NCBI GenBank assembly: GCA_018056425.1
Contig: JAGPFR010000009.1
Span: 1-64,000, forward strand
DNA: 64,000 nt
Reading direction: 5' to 3'
Origin: Lachnospiraceae bacterium
GTDB lineage: Bacteria; Bacillota; Clostridia; Lachnospirales; Lachnospiraceae
Shown: piece after piece, positions 1 to 7,026 of the stretch
Layout: every line of letters starts with the position of its first letter
How positions within the stretch are numbered: position 1 is the first letter of the stretch
The notes under the pieces: generated by a model
What the model saw: only the letters and a program-made list of their open reading frames with translations
Database searches by the model: none
What the model was told of the DNA's origin: nothing
Translations under genes and position numbers: made by a program

Positions 1-83
1 ATGATGGATTCTGCGATGCCGGTCTGTGCGTTGGCTTCTGTTATGACCTCTGTAAAGAGATCCTTATCATTATGCAAGTACAT
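1..83 (-). CDS. AbiEii/AbiGii-like nucleotidyltransferase toxin, N-terminal fragment (runs off left edge)
   Basis: Read on the minus strand from the ATG at 83, the first 27 codons begin MYLHNDKDLFTEVITEAN and continue to the window edge without a stop. Known: proteins of the AbiEii/AbiGii toxin family (nucleotidyltransferases of abortive-infection and type IV toxin-antitoxin systems) often open with a similar YLHNDK-[DE]-LF...TGI segment ahead of the catalytic domain. The catalytic residues lie outside the window. Any AbiEi antitoxin partner would be expected just upstream, to the right, but that side holds an unrelated plus-strand recombinase remnant, so the partner may be lost. The assignment rests on a short match and is moderate. 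Confidence 0.5.
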   Translation of the reverse strand, partial: MYLHNDKDLFTEVITEANAQTGIAESI

Positions 84-404
84 GGTCTAACCTCATTTCA
101 TAATAATACCGGAAGGTTGAATCCGGATATCGTCTTATGTCCCGATTCAAAAGGTATTCCGGAACAGGTCATAGAGGAAGCATTTATAGAATCATATAGA
201 CTTTTGTGTTCAGATAATCAGGAAGTAATGAATGAGTTTCTGAGTAGGATAGAGAAGACTCTTGGAGATGATGCCAACGAGAAGAACTATCAGAAGGCTA
301 AGAAAGAGGTCAAGCAATACAAAGAAAAAAGAAAAAAACTTCTTGATAAATATGTTGATGACGGGATAGATAAAGAAACCTATATGTCAATGGATGCTGA
401 ATAG
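72..404 (+). pseudogene. C-terminal remnant of a large serine site-specific recombinase
   Basis: The open frame carries, from about residue 12, the segment around IPEQVIEEAFIESYRLLC followed by a lysine/glutamate-rich helix (KKEVKQYKEKRKKLLDKYVDDGI). Known: this matches the layout after the zinc ribbon in large serine recombinases, where a coiled coil precedes the C-terminus. The resolvase catalytic domain and the cysteines of the zinc ribbon are missing and the first residues overlap the antisense AbiEii start, so this is a 5'-truncated relic. No ribosome site precedes the first ATG. It marks the edge of former mobile DNA. Confidence 0.6.
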
Positions 405-421
405 ACGTTGTTGGTAAAGCT

Positions 422-958
422 ATGGCAAAAGTGGCAAATGCTTCATTTAAGCGAGAAGATAAACAGAATAATATTTATAAATGGTGGTATGAAATACAAG
501 ATGTTTTTCTTCTGACGGATGGTCCGTTTACATATATGAATCCTACTTCAAAGCCTAATCGTTTTTCGTTATCTGATTATAAATGTTTGTTAGTGGATGA
601 GATAGAAATACAGCCTTGGCAGAAATTTCGTGTTGAAAAGGGCCTTGATAAGGCTAGTAGAACTATTTACAGGTTGGTGCCTGGCTTTCAAGTTCCTAGC
701 TGGTGGTCTGACTATAATAAAGTTAAGCATAACAGGATTTTATCTGTTGGAAATGAGTTGAATTTTACTAATTATCCAAAGGCAAATTTTAAGAACTTAT
801 ATAGTGCTTTTGCTGCATTATTTGTTTTGGAAAAGGCTCTTATGGACACGATTGGAACAGCGGATGATTTGTCTTGCTTTATGGACTTTAGCAGCTTGTT
901 TGTGCATCGCAAAAAATTAACGTTTAAGCAGATGGATGAATTATATAAGAATTTATGA
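422..958 (+). CDS. hypothetical protein, possible HEPN-like helical protein
   Basis: A 178-residue protein I cannot assign with certainty. The visible landmark is WWSDYNKVKHNR at about residues 93-104, followed after about 20 residues by a helical segment (KNLYSAFAALFVLEKAL). This W-W-x-x-Y-N-x-x-K-H-x-R arrangement recalls small all-alpha HEPN-type proteins from accessory regions, but that is a weak pattern match. No signal peptide or membrane segment is seen. There is no Shine-Dalgarno before the ATG and the frame is open only seven codons upstream, so this could be the 3' part of a longer gene that lost its beginning together with the neighbouring recombinase. Confidence 0.5.
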   Translation: MAKVANASFKREDKQNNIYKWWYEIQDVFLLTDGPFTYMNPTSKPNRFSLSDYKCLLVDEIEIQPWQKFRVEKGLDKASRTIYRLVPGFQVPSWWSDYNKVKHNRILSVGNELNFTNYPKANFKNLYSAFAALFVLEKALMDTIGTADDLSCFMDFSSLFVHRKKLTFKQMDELYKNL

Positions 959-1009
959 TTTCAATGCAGCTAAGATGTCGGAGTCATAAAAAAGGAGAAG
1001 ATAATAATT

Positions 1010-2356
1010 GTGAAACTATCTGATTATTATATTTTGACCTATGCAAAAGACCTAGATCTAGAGAACCAAAAGAATGAAAGGAAAAAAGTTCGGAATCTTG
1101 TGCAAAAGTTCAAAAGGACACCGGATATTTTTGGAGGCCTTTCATTTGATTATTTACGAGTTGAAGAACAAGCAAAAATGATTCACTTTTTCTTGGAAGA
1201 GTGCAATCAGCGAGAAGTTATTAACAATCTAAAAAAAACAAATGTTGACTCCGATTTTAGCTTCTTACAGTTTGTTGGGCAAAAGGATGTTGTGAGTATG
1301 ACGGAAGATTATCATCCTATTTGCATGGACGAGTGTCTTTATCAAATAAGGGATCTTATACGTTTTTCATCATATACGGATAGGAAACTTTTGGAGGTGT
1401 TAAAGGATCTTGATAAACAACTCTTTCAAGCACTAACAGATGATTATTCCTTACATACATCGAATGGAATTAAGCTTGAATGGCCAGAATATGCAAAAGG
1501 GTATATAGATTATATTTTAAACGGTTTACTACAGTTTCTGGTTTACAAGATTATAAATAGTAAACAGTCTAAAGATAAGATTTTGGAAGTAATCAGTCAA
1601 CTTACGCGTAAAGCGGATTCATTTATTGGGGATTTTGAAAATGTACGTGAAAAATCGTATATAGAAGCCGATAATCCAGAGAGTCTAGAGTCAGATAGAG
1701 TACTACAATACTTTAGATATTTTATAATTCACAGAAATAGATTATTTGAAAACTCGGAGATATATACAATTCTTATAAATGAGATGGATAAGTATCCGGA
1801 GCTGTTTAAGGAAGTATCTGAAGAATATTGGGCGGATAAGGTTTTATTAACAGAGAAAATGATATGTAGTAATGATATTCAAAACATTATTACAGAAAAT
1901 GAAAATGTTCCAAATTATAAAAAGAAGCTAGCTACAGCCAGAGAGTTTATCACTGTTATGCAAAAATATGGTCGACGAAATTGTTATGATAATTGTCTTC
2001 AGGATATAAAAGTGTATTTTAGAGAAATATACATTAGTAAGCAAACTTATCATCGACAAAAATCATCGAAGATAGTAGAAGATTACTTGCAAAAGCTCAA
2101 AAAGAACGAGGAAGGAGAAGGACTACCTGATTTTCAAAAAGAGAGTCAGTACATTTTTATTCGTGAAAAAATAACTCGTGGCTATTTTAGAGAGAAAAAC
2201 CTTTCGAAAGCGTATGCTGATAAGTGTGAATTGACAGAAAAGCTGAACACGCTATTATTAAGAGCTTATTGGTTAGCGGATAGTTTTTCTGCACTGAAGC
2301 TGCTTCATTCTTATTATCAAGGAATGCTTGCATGTATAGAAGAAGTTATTCTGTGA
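1010..2356 (+). CDS. hypothetical protein, large helical, unknown function
   Basis: A 448-residue soluble protein starting at GTG 1010, with a good ribosome site (AAAAGGAGAAG, 989-999). It is rich in Lys, Glu, Tyr and Leu and predicted by eye to be mostly alpha-helical, without signal peptide or transmembrane segment. I recognise no catalytic motif. Its AT-rich codon use differs from the housekeeping genes after 5 kb and it sits next to AbiEii and recombinase remnants, so acquisition by transfer and a role in phage or plasmid defence are possible; both are inference from context only. Confidence 0.6.
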   Translation: MKLSDYYILTYAKDLDLENQKNERKKVRNLVQKFKRTPDIFGGLSFDYLRVEEQAKMIHFFLEECNQREVINNLKKTNVDSDFSFLQFVGQKDVVSMTEDYHPICMDECLYQIRDLIRFSSYTDRKLLEVLKDLDKQLFQALTDDYSLHTSNGIKLEWPEYAKGYIDYILNGLLQFLVYKIINSKQSKDKILEVISQLTRKADSFIGDFENVREKSYIEADNPESLESDRVLQYFRYFIIHRNRLFENSEIYTILINEMDKYPELFKEVSEEYWADKVLLTEKMICSNDIQNIITENENVPNYKKKLATAREFITVMQKYGRRNCYDNCLQDIKVYFREIYISKQTYHRQKSSKIVEDYLQKLKKNEEGEGLPDFQKESQYIFIREKITRGYFREKNLSKAYADKCELTEKLNTLLLRAYWLADSFSALKLLHSYYQGMLACIEEVIL

Positions 2357-2445
2357 GATTTTTTTGCAAAACTCGTACCCCGACATTTCTGCAAAATCTT
2401 GGTATAACAATATTATCAAGAATAAAATGAAAGGCGGTGAGTAAG

Positions 2446-2640
2446 ATGTCACAGAAGAATCTTGTGGTTTTCGGTAAAAATGGTAAGAGACTTGGGGGTG
2501 GTGCTGCACAACTCAAGCGTATTAAGGATAATGGCGGTTGGGATGAACATCATCGTCAGATTATTAAAGATGCCGTTGAAGTCGCTTATAAGATGTTTGA
2601 GGAAAACCAGAATCGAACAAAACTTAGACGCGTAAAGTAG
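2446..2640 (+). CDS. small hypothetical basic protein
   Basis: A 64-residue basic protein beginning MSQKNLVVFGKNGKRLGGG and ending in a Lys/Arg-rich tail. The ATG at 2446 is preferred because AAAGGCGG lies about 9 bases upstream; an in-frame GTG at 2437 would add three residues. No known domain is recognised. It is followed by a strong hairpin at 2655-2678 that could end its transcript. It lies in the accessory stretch between the 448-residue unknown protein and the XRE-type gene. Confidence 0.5.
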   Translation: MSQKNLVVFGKNGKRLGGGAAQLKRIKDNGGWDEHHRQIIKDAVEVAYKMFEENQNRTKLRRVK

Positions 2641-2654
2641 TGAGTCAATGGTTT

Positions 2655-2678
2655 GCCTGTCCTTATAAAAGGACAGGC
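2655..2678. terminator. perfect 10-bp hairpin after the small protein gene
   Basis: GCCTGTCCTT (2655-2664) and AAGGACAGGC (2669-2678) form a perfect stem with a 4-base loop. There is no following T-run, so it is not a standard intrinsic terminator; it may protect the 3' end of the transcript or terminate weakly. Confidence 0.45.
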
Positions 2679-2689
2679 ATGCTAATCAC

Positions 2690-2981
2690 TTTAAATCCGA
2701 AAGACTTAATGCAGCCAAGAAGAAAACCGGTTCTGACAGTCATACCAAAGAGGTTTGCCAGAGTGATGATACATCTTTTAATAGTTCTTTAAGTCATTCT
2801 GGTTTGCAGTCACTTATACCAGACGACTCCAACAATTTGCAGTCAAATACAACACCCGATGCATGTTGAGGTCTGTTGTTTGCTTGAACAATTAAGATCG
2901 GCAAAGGAGCATATTGAAATCACAATCGATGCTGAGGATTACTATAGAATAAAGGATTCCGAGAAGAAACAGGATGAGTAA
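2690..2981 (+). pseudogene. decayed coding remnants without an intact gene
   Basis: This part of the gap between 2640 and 3073 has no convincing gene. One frame is open from about 2691 to 2867 and reads like the middle of a lost protein without a start (KKKTGSDSHTKEV...). A second short frame, 2859-2981 (40 residues, ending IKDSEKKQDE), has no ribosome site and looks like the C-terminal tail of a lost mobile-element gene. Neither can be assigned to a family from sequence alone. Confidence 0.35.
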
Positions 2982-2985
2982 GTAA
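2972..2985 (+). repeat. 14-bp direct repeat, left copy
   Basis: GGATGAGTAAGTAA occurs here and again at 3890-3903, bracketing the XRE-type gene. This copy includes the stop codon of the short remnant frame that ends at 2981. Confidence 0.55.
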
Positions 2986-3007
2986 CAGGTCCATTATATT
3001 CCACCCA

Positions 3008-3062
3008 CGCATTGCGAACCACTATTGATCGTGGTATATTCTAACCATAAACACGCAATGCG
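3008..3062. promoter_or_regulatory. nested inverted repeats upstream of the XRE-type gene, candidate operator
   Basis: CGCATTGCG (3008-3016) is the reverse complement of CGCAATGCG (3054-3062), which ends just before the start codon at 3073. Nested inside are ACCAC (3018-3022) and GTGGT (3031-3035). Helix-turn-helix proteins of this type commonly repress their own gene, so these dyads are candidate operator sites. This is inference. Confidence 0.4.
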
Positions 3063-3072
3063 AGGTGACGAC

Positions 3073-3789
3073 ATGGATATAGCAAGATCGATAAAAGAAC
3101 TGAGAGATAGTACAGGGATGTCCCGCAAGGAGTTTTCAGAGCATACGGGCATCCCTGTTCGTACATTGGAAGACTGGGAAGCGGGTCGCAGAACTCCTCC
3201 GGAATATATTCCGAGGCTGTTGATATATCAGATAAAAATTGAGGGGATTTTTACTGAAAAAAAGAAAGCAAAAAATAAGATTGACATTGTTACTGATCCG
3301 GACGGGAACAAAATAGTCTTGATTAATGATATTTTATTTAAGTCAAGAAGATCGATTAATTGGGATGACATAGAACAGATATTAATGCACTATATCGGGG
3401 AATACTATGAGATTGCCGAAACTGCAGAAAAGGTATATATAGGATCAGATTTTCCGGATGAGTTTACACATTCAAAATATACAAAAGCTGTTAGAGGTGC
3501 AAATGAGAAGGCAAAGGCTAATGTGATAACTGCAATTGGTGAATTAATCCAAATTTCAGATAAGAAGGCAGAATTCCCGGACTATGGCAACCGTCATGGT
3601 AATAAAGCAAAAAACGGATGGTATCGATATGATACAAGGTTTGGGATTCCGGTTTATAGTGAAGTTGGTGAAATTGAGAGATACAATATTTTCAGAGCAA
3701 GAATGCTGGTTCGATGTGATGCGAATGGTAAATTATATCTGTATGATATTGTGCAAATAAAAAAAGAAACGAGCACGCCGCTTGAGTAA
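3073..3789 (+). CDS. XRE-family helix-turn-helix protein with C-terminal polyvalent-protein-like domain
   Basis: A 238-residue protein. Residues 1-50 form an XRE/Cro-like helix-turn-helix (MSRKEFSEHTGIPVRTLEDW). The C-terminal half contains GNRHGNKAKNGWYRYDTRFG and ends near KLYLYDIVQIKKETSTPLE, which recalls nuclease-like domains of phage and conjugative-element polyvalent proteins (barnase/EndoU/colicin-like group); that part is tentative. ATG 3073 is chosen because GAGGTGACGAC precedes it; the open frame begins 16 codons earlier without a ribosome site. Dyads at 3008-3062 suggest autoregulation. Short direct repeats flank the gene. A DNA-binding N-terminus fused to a possible toxin fold would suit a single-gene toxin-antitoxin or element-control role, unproven. 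Confidence 0.6.
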   Translation: MDIARSIKELRDSTGMSRKEFSEHTGIPVRTLEDWEAGRRTPPEYIPRLLIYQIKIEGIFTEKKKAKNKIDIVTDPDGNKIVLINDILFKSRRSINWDDIEQILMHYIGEYYEIAETAEKVYIGSDFPDEFTHSKYTKAVRGANEKAKANVITAIGELIQISDKKAEFPDYGNRHGNKAKNGWYRYDTRFGIPVYSEVGEIERYNIFRARMLVRCDANGKLYLYDIVQIKKETSTPLE

Positions 3790-3889
3790 AAAAACTGTAC
3801 GGTAGAAAACTTCGCTTCTTCGAACATATGATACAACATAATCTTTAGAATGTCAACGCAGAAATGATTTTTTGTTGTCCAAAGAAAAC

Positions 3890-3903
3890 GGATGAGTAAG
3901 TAA
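3890..3903 (+). repeat. 14-bp direct repeat, right copy
   Basis: Second copy of GGATGAGTAAGTAA (first at 2972-2985). The two are 918 bases apart and enclose the XRE-type gene, as expected for a short-repeat recombination scar or insertion footprint. Confidence 0.55.
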
Positions 3904-3948
3904 TCGGATTGAAACAATCCACAAATAGTCCGGAGAAAGAGGCTTATT

Positions 3949-4524
3949 ATGAAAGTGGAAATGGACAAGGATTTCAGAGGAAATGCATATATCGTTTACA
4001 ATGACGAGGTGATTTTGAGTTACAGCGGTGGATTTTCAGATCTGGCGAATGAGATACCGAATACGCTTAGCACCAGATTTGCAACTGCATCCATGAGTAA
4101 GACATTTGTTGCCGTGGGTGTCCTTCAGTTGATCGAGGCCGGGAAACTGAAATTCGAAGATACTCTTGGGGCTATCCTTGATATCGGTCTGAAAAGCATT
4201 GATCCCGGCGTCACCGTGAAGCAGCTTTTGAACCACACTTCCGGCGTTCCGGATTATTTCGATGAGTCAGTCATGGATGATTACGAGGCGCTCTGGACAG
4301 ATTATCCTAATTACAGAATTAGACATAATAAGGACATGCTCCCGCTGTTTATAGAGAAACCCATGATGTATCCCAAGGGTGAGAAATTTCAATATAATAA
4401 TTCCGGGTATGTACTGCTCGCTATGATCATAGAAAAGATCACGGGGCTGGATTTCGACATATATCTGAAAAGAAATGTCTTTGATCCATGCGGGATGCAC
4501 GCAGCAGAAAACCGGCGGAGATGA
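3949..4524 (+). pseudogene. serine beta-lactamase-like hydrolase (class C/PBP fold), 3'-truncated
   Basis: Residues 1-185 match the N-terminal half of beta-lactamase-related serine hydrolases. SMSK near residue 46 is the S-x-x-K catalytic motif, LLNHTSGVPDYFD is the conserved helix after it, and YNNSGY near residue 147 is the Y-x-N motif. The protein then stops shortly after FDPCGM. A full-length member runs over 300 residues and needs a C-terminal K-T-G-type motif, absent here. The DNA continues directly into an AraC-type effector-binding domain in another frame, so a deletion has removed the 3' end. GGAGAAAGAGG precedes ATG 3949, so the fragment may still be translated, but it should be inactive. 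Confidence 0.7.
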
Positions 4525-4804
4525 GTTTAAGTATGGAATCGGATGTAAGGCATCGGATTTTAATGGGGTACCGGCCGGATTTGAGATAGTTCGAATTCCG
4601 GAATATACATGGGCTGTTTTTAAGTGCAAAGGTCCTTCACCTGATGCCATTCAGAAAATGTGGGACCGTATCTATAAAGAGTGGCTTCCTGTTTCCGAGT
4701 ATGAGTTGATCCCGGATTATGATATAGAAAATTACCTTCCCGGTGATCCTTCATCTCCCGATTATGTAAGTGAGATCTGTATCCCCGTAAGAAGCAACAA
4801 ATAG
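4508..4804 (+). pseudogene. AraC-type (GyrI-like) effector-binding domain fragment
   Basis: About 98 residues from KTGGDEFKYGIGC to the stop match the C-terminal effector-binding domain of AraC/MerR-type regulators: ...GFEIVRIPEYTWAVFKCKG followed by WDRIYKEWLPVSEYEL and a final strand ending EICIPV. The helix-turn-helix that should precede it is missing, and the frame differs from that of the truncated beta-lactamase it abuts. It is most simply the 3' end of a regulator gene left after a deletion whose joint lies near 4490-4508. Stand-alone effector domains exist, but there is no ribosome site here, so I call it a remnant. Confidence 0.65.
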
Positions 4805-4830
4805 ATTAATCCGTATAACCGGTAATCAAT

Positions 4831-5337
4831 ATGAAAGAACATATAATACATCCATTTCCGCCATGCTTTGATAAGAATTCGCGAATACTGATACTGGGAA
4901 GCTTTCCTTCCGTTAAATCGCGCGAGCAGAAGTTCTTCTACGGACATCCGCAAAACAGGTTCTGGAAAGTAGTCGGTTCGGTTTTTGATGACACGGTTCC
5001 GGAGACCATTCCCGAGAAAAAGAAGTTTCTTAAGAAACATCATATAGCATTGTGGGATGTGATTGGATCATGCGATATAGAAGGATCATCCGATTCGAGC
5101 ATAGAAAATGTAATCGCCAATGATCTTTCGCAGATCCTGGATAATGCCGATATACACAGAGTTTTTGTAAACGGGAAAACAGCGGAGAAATATTATAAAA
5201 AATTCTCCGAAGAAAAGACAGGGATAAAAGCAGTTTGTCTTCCCTCCACCAGTCCTGCAAACGCAGCATGGAGCACAGAAAGGCTATCGGATACGTGGAG
5301 AAAGGAAATTTTAAAAAGCCCTTGCAATTTTGCCTGA
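4831..5337 (+). CDS. DNA-deoxyinosine (hypoxanthine) glycosylase, uracil-DNA glycosylase superfamily
   Basis: A 168-residue protein of the UDG superfamily, hypoxanthine-DNA glycosylase type. It contains LILGSFPSVKSREQKFFYG near residues 20-40 (the GSxPS active-site loop and the F-Y-[GA]-x-P-x-N-x-F-W stretch) and the late motif LPSTSPANA near residue 138. Known: these enzymes remove deaminated adenine from DNA to start base-excision repair. Length fits the family. It is followed within its last codons by the promoter of the thiamine operon, so it is a separate transcription unit. No strong ribosome site is visible before ATG 4831. Confidence 0.8.
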   Translation: MKEHIIHPFPPCFDKNSRILILGSFPSVKSREQKFFYGHPQNRFWKVVGSVFDDTVPETIPEKKKFLKKHHIALWDVIGSCDIEGSSDSSIENVIANDLSQILDNADIHRVFVNGKTAEKYYKKFSEEKTGIKAVCLPSTSPANAAWSTERLSDTWRKEILKSPCNFA

Positions 5338-5350
5338 TAAAGGGTATAAG
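5322..5350 (+). promoter_or_regulatory. sigma-A promoter of the thi operon
   Basis: TTGCAA (5322-5327), a 17-base spacer, then TATAAG (5345-5350). Transcription would start near 5357, immediately before the TPP aptamer, which supports the call. The -35 box lies inside the end of the glycosylase gene. Confidence 0.6.
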
Positions 5351-5365
5351 AATTAAGGAATAAAG

Positions 5366-5452
5366 TCAGGGGAGCTTGTGTAGCAGGCTGAGAGGAAGTA
5401 ACCGAACTTCGACCCTTTAACCTGATGCGGATAATGCCGTCGTAGGAAGTCA
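5366..5452 (+). promoter_or_regulatory. TPP riboswitch (THI element)
   Basis: The aptamer landmarks appear in order: AGGGGAGC near 5368, GCTGAGAGG (5387-5395), ACCCTTTAACCTGAT (5412-5426), the GCGGATAATGCCGTCG hairpin and a closing CGTAGGAAG (5441-5449). These are the conserved THI-box elements. It is followed by an intrinsic terminator at 5469-5504, so thiamine pyrophosphate should stop transcription before thiW. Confidence 0.93.
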
Positions 5453-5468
5453 TACACAAGGATTTTTT

Positions 5469-5504
5469 ACAGGAGGATGCCCAAAAGGTATTCTCCTGTT
5501 TTTT
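5469..5504 (+). terminator. intrinsic terminator of the TPP riboswitch
   Basis: ACAGGAG (5469-5475) pairs with CTCCTGT (5493-5499), with an inner TGCC/GGTA stem, followed by a T-run to 5504. It lies 17 bases beyond the aptamer and is the expected expression platform. Confidence 0.8.
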
Positions 5505-5528
5505 ATCCAATGGGAAAGGAGGGAATAA

Positions 5529-5642
5529 ACCACATATGTGGCGGACTGAGGGGGAGCGCCCTGAGTCTTGTAGATATGCGATGGGAAGCCGTGTTCCGGC
5601 GTGAGAGGATGCCAGTAAGCATCGACCGAACCACTGTGTGGT
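5529..5642 (+). other. candidate structured RNA between the TPP terminator and thiW
   Basis: The 170 bases between the terminator and the thiW start are GC-richer than the surroundings and hold no gene. Possible pairing: ACCACA (5529-5534) with TGTGGT (5637-5642) closes three hairpins: GACT-G-AGGG with CCCT-G-AGTC (5544-5567), GCCG/CGGC (5588-5600) and GATGC/GCATC (5608-5623). Each outer arm can instead form its own local hairpin (CACATATGTG at 5531-5540; ACCAC-TGT-GTGGT at 5630-5642), so two exclusive states are possible. It does not fit the TPP consensus and only loosely recalls cobalamin elements (GGGAA, CCACTGT). The identity is unknown. Confidence 0.4.
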
Positions 5643-5674
5643 CAACCCTGTTTGCTCAAAGGAGAAATGAAGTC

Positions 5675-6192
5675 ATGAAAAAAACAAATACAAAAAACTG
5701 GCACTTGCCGGTGTTTACTGTGCCGTAGCCGTAGTCGGAAGTCTGTTTTCTTTTCCTGTTTTGGGAAGTAAATGTGCACCTGTTCAGCACATGGTAAATA
5801 TACTGTGCGCGATCACGCTCGGACCGGTTTACGGAGTAGCTTCAGCTTTTGCCGCATCACTCATCCGTAATCTGCTCGGTCTTGGCAGCCTTATGGCTTT
5901 TCCCGGCAGCATGTTCGGAGCATTACTCAGCGGGATTGCATATTCCAAAACTAAGAATATACCTGTAACCCTTGTAGGAGAAGTATTCGGAACAGCGATT
6001 CTCGGTGGATTATGTGCTTATCCCGTTGCGATTTTCCTGATGGGAAAGAATGCGGCGGAACTGGCATTTTACGTATATATAATTCCATTCCTGATCTCAA
6101 CAGCAGGAGGCGCGATCATTTCAGCTGTTTTGATCTACAGTCTTAAGAAATCCGGAATTCTGCAAAACATGCAGGAATCACTGAATAAATAA
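5675..6192 (+). CDS. thiW: ThiW, predicted thiazole transporter membrane component (requires a -1 frameshift)
   Basis: Known: ThiW is a small integral membrane protein of ECF S-component type, linked to TPP riboswitches and thought to import hydroxyethylthiazole. From 5698 the frame reads LALAGVYCAVAVVGSLFSF and continues through about five hydrophobic helices (GPVYGVASAFAASLIRNLLG, FPGSMFGALLSGIAY). That frame has no ATG, GTG or TTG before 5761. The only start with a ribosome site (AAAGGAG, 5658-5664) is ATG 5675, one frame off; it enters the ThiW frame exactly by a -1 slip at A AAA AAC (5692-5698), giving about 172 residues. Without the slip a short peptide ends at 5728. Alternatives are a lost A in a homopolymer (mutation or sequencing error). 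First gene of the thi operon, 12 bases before thiM. Confidence 0.8.
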
Positions 6193-6204
6193 GAGGGTAA
6201 AGAA

Positions 6205-7026
6205 ATGTTTCGTGAAATGTTTGAGAATGTAAGAAGCAAGAATCCGCTGATACACAACATTACGAATTATGTAACGGTTAATGATTGTGCGAATATAATC
6301 ATTGCCTGCGGAGCATCTCCCATCATGGCAGATGATAAAGGAGAAGCAGCGGATATTACTTCCATATGTAACGGATTAAATATCAATATCGGAACTCTTA
6401 ACAGCCGCACGATCGAATCAATGCTGATCGCCGGAAAAAAGGCAAATGAATTAAATCATCCGGTAGTGCTTGATCCGGTCGGGGCAGGTGCATCCGGACT
6501 GAGGACTGAAACTGCATTGAAACTTCTTGATGAAGTAAAGTTTACGGTTATCAGGGGGAACATCTCTGAGATAAAAGCACTTGCTTCAGGAAGCTCCTCG
6601 ACAAAGGGTGTGGATGCAGATGTAGCGGACAGAGTGACGGAAGATAATCTGGATAATGTGGTTGCATACGCAAAAGATTTTTCCGAAAAAACCGGAGCCG
6701 TCATAGCGATAACCGGAGTTATCGATATCGTAGCAGATTCAGAAAAAGCATATTGTATTCGAAACGGTCATCCGATGATGTCCTCCGTTACCGGGACAGG
6801 CTGCCAGCTTTCAGCCATGACTGCTGCATTTGTGACAGCTAATCCCGGATATACTTTGGAGGCAGCTGCAGCTGCGGTTTCTGCTATGGGATATGCCGGA
6901 GAGATCGCTTACGAAAGATTAAGTGATATGGACGGAAACGCAACTTACAGAAACTACATCATAGATGCAATCTACAATATGACTCCGGAGATGCTGGAGA
7001 AAGGTGCTGAATATGAAGTGCGATAA
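6205..7026 (+). CDS. thiM: hydroxyethylthiazole kinase ThiM
   Basis: A 273-residue ribokinase-like enzyme that phosphorylates 4-methyl-5-(2-hydroxyethyl)thiazole with ATP in thiazole salvage. Visible motifs are NITNYVTVNDCANI near the N-terminus (substrate-binding loop), VLDPVGAGAS at about residue 91 and VTGTGCQLSAM at about residue 194, where the GTGC turn carries the catalytic cysteine and the anion hole. Length is normal for the family. AGAGGGTAAAG precedes ATG 6205. It follows thiW, the probable importer of its substrate, and overlaps the start of thiE by 14 bases. TPP-riboswitch controlled. Confidence 0.95.
   Translation: MFREMFENVRSKNPLIHNITNYVTVNDCANIIIACGASPIMADDKGEAADITSICNGLNINIGTLNSRTIESMLIAGKKANELNHPVVLDPVGAGASGLRTETALKLLDEVKFTVIRGNISEIKALASGSSSTKGVDADVADRVTEDNLDNVVAYAKDFSEKTGAVIAITGVIDIVADSEKAYCIRNGHPMMSSVTGTGCQLSAMTAAFVTANPGYTLEAAAAAVSAMGYAGEIAYERLSDMDGNATYRNYIIDAIYNMTPEMLEKGAEYEVR

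Noticed and set aside
1..4804. An active prophage or integrative element
   Set aside because: Only a recombinase tail and fragments remain; no integrase, structural, replication or conjugation gene is intact.
5520..5660. Second TPP or a cobalamin riboswitch
   Set aside because: Only isolated short matches (GGGAA, CCACTGT); the defining core strings of either class are not present in order. Kept as an unassigned RNA candidate.
5477..5728. 83-codon frame across the thiW leader
   Set aside because: It begins inside the riboswitch terminator and ends in the frame-shifted thiW start; no ribosome site. The region reads better as RNA.
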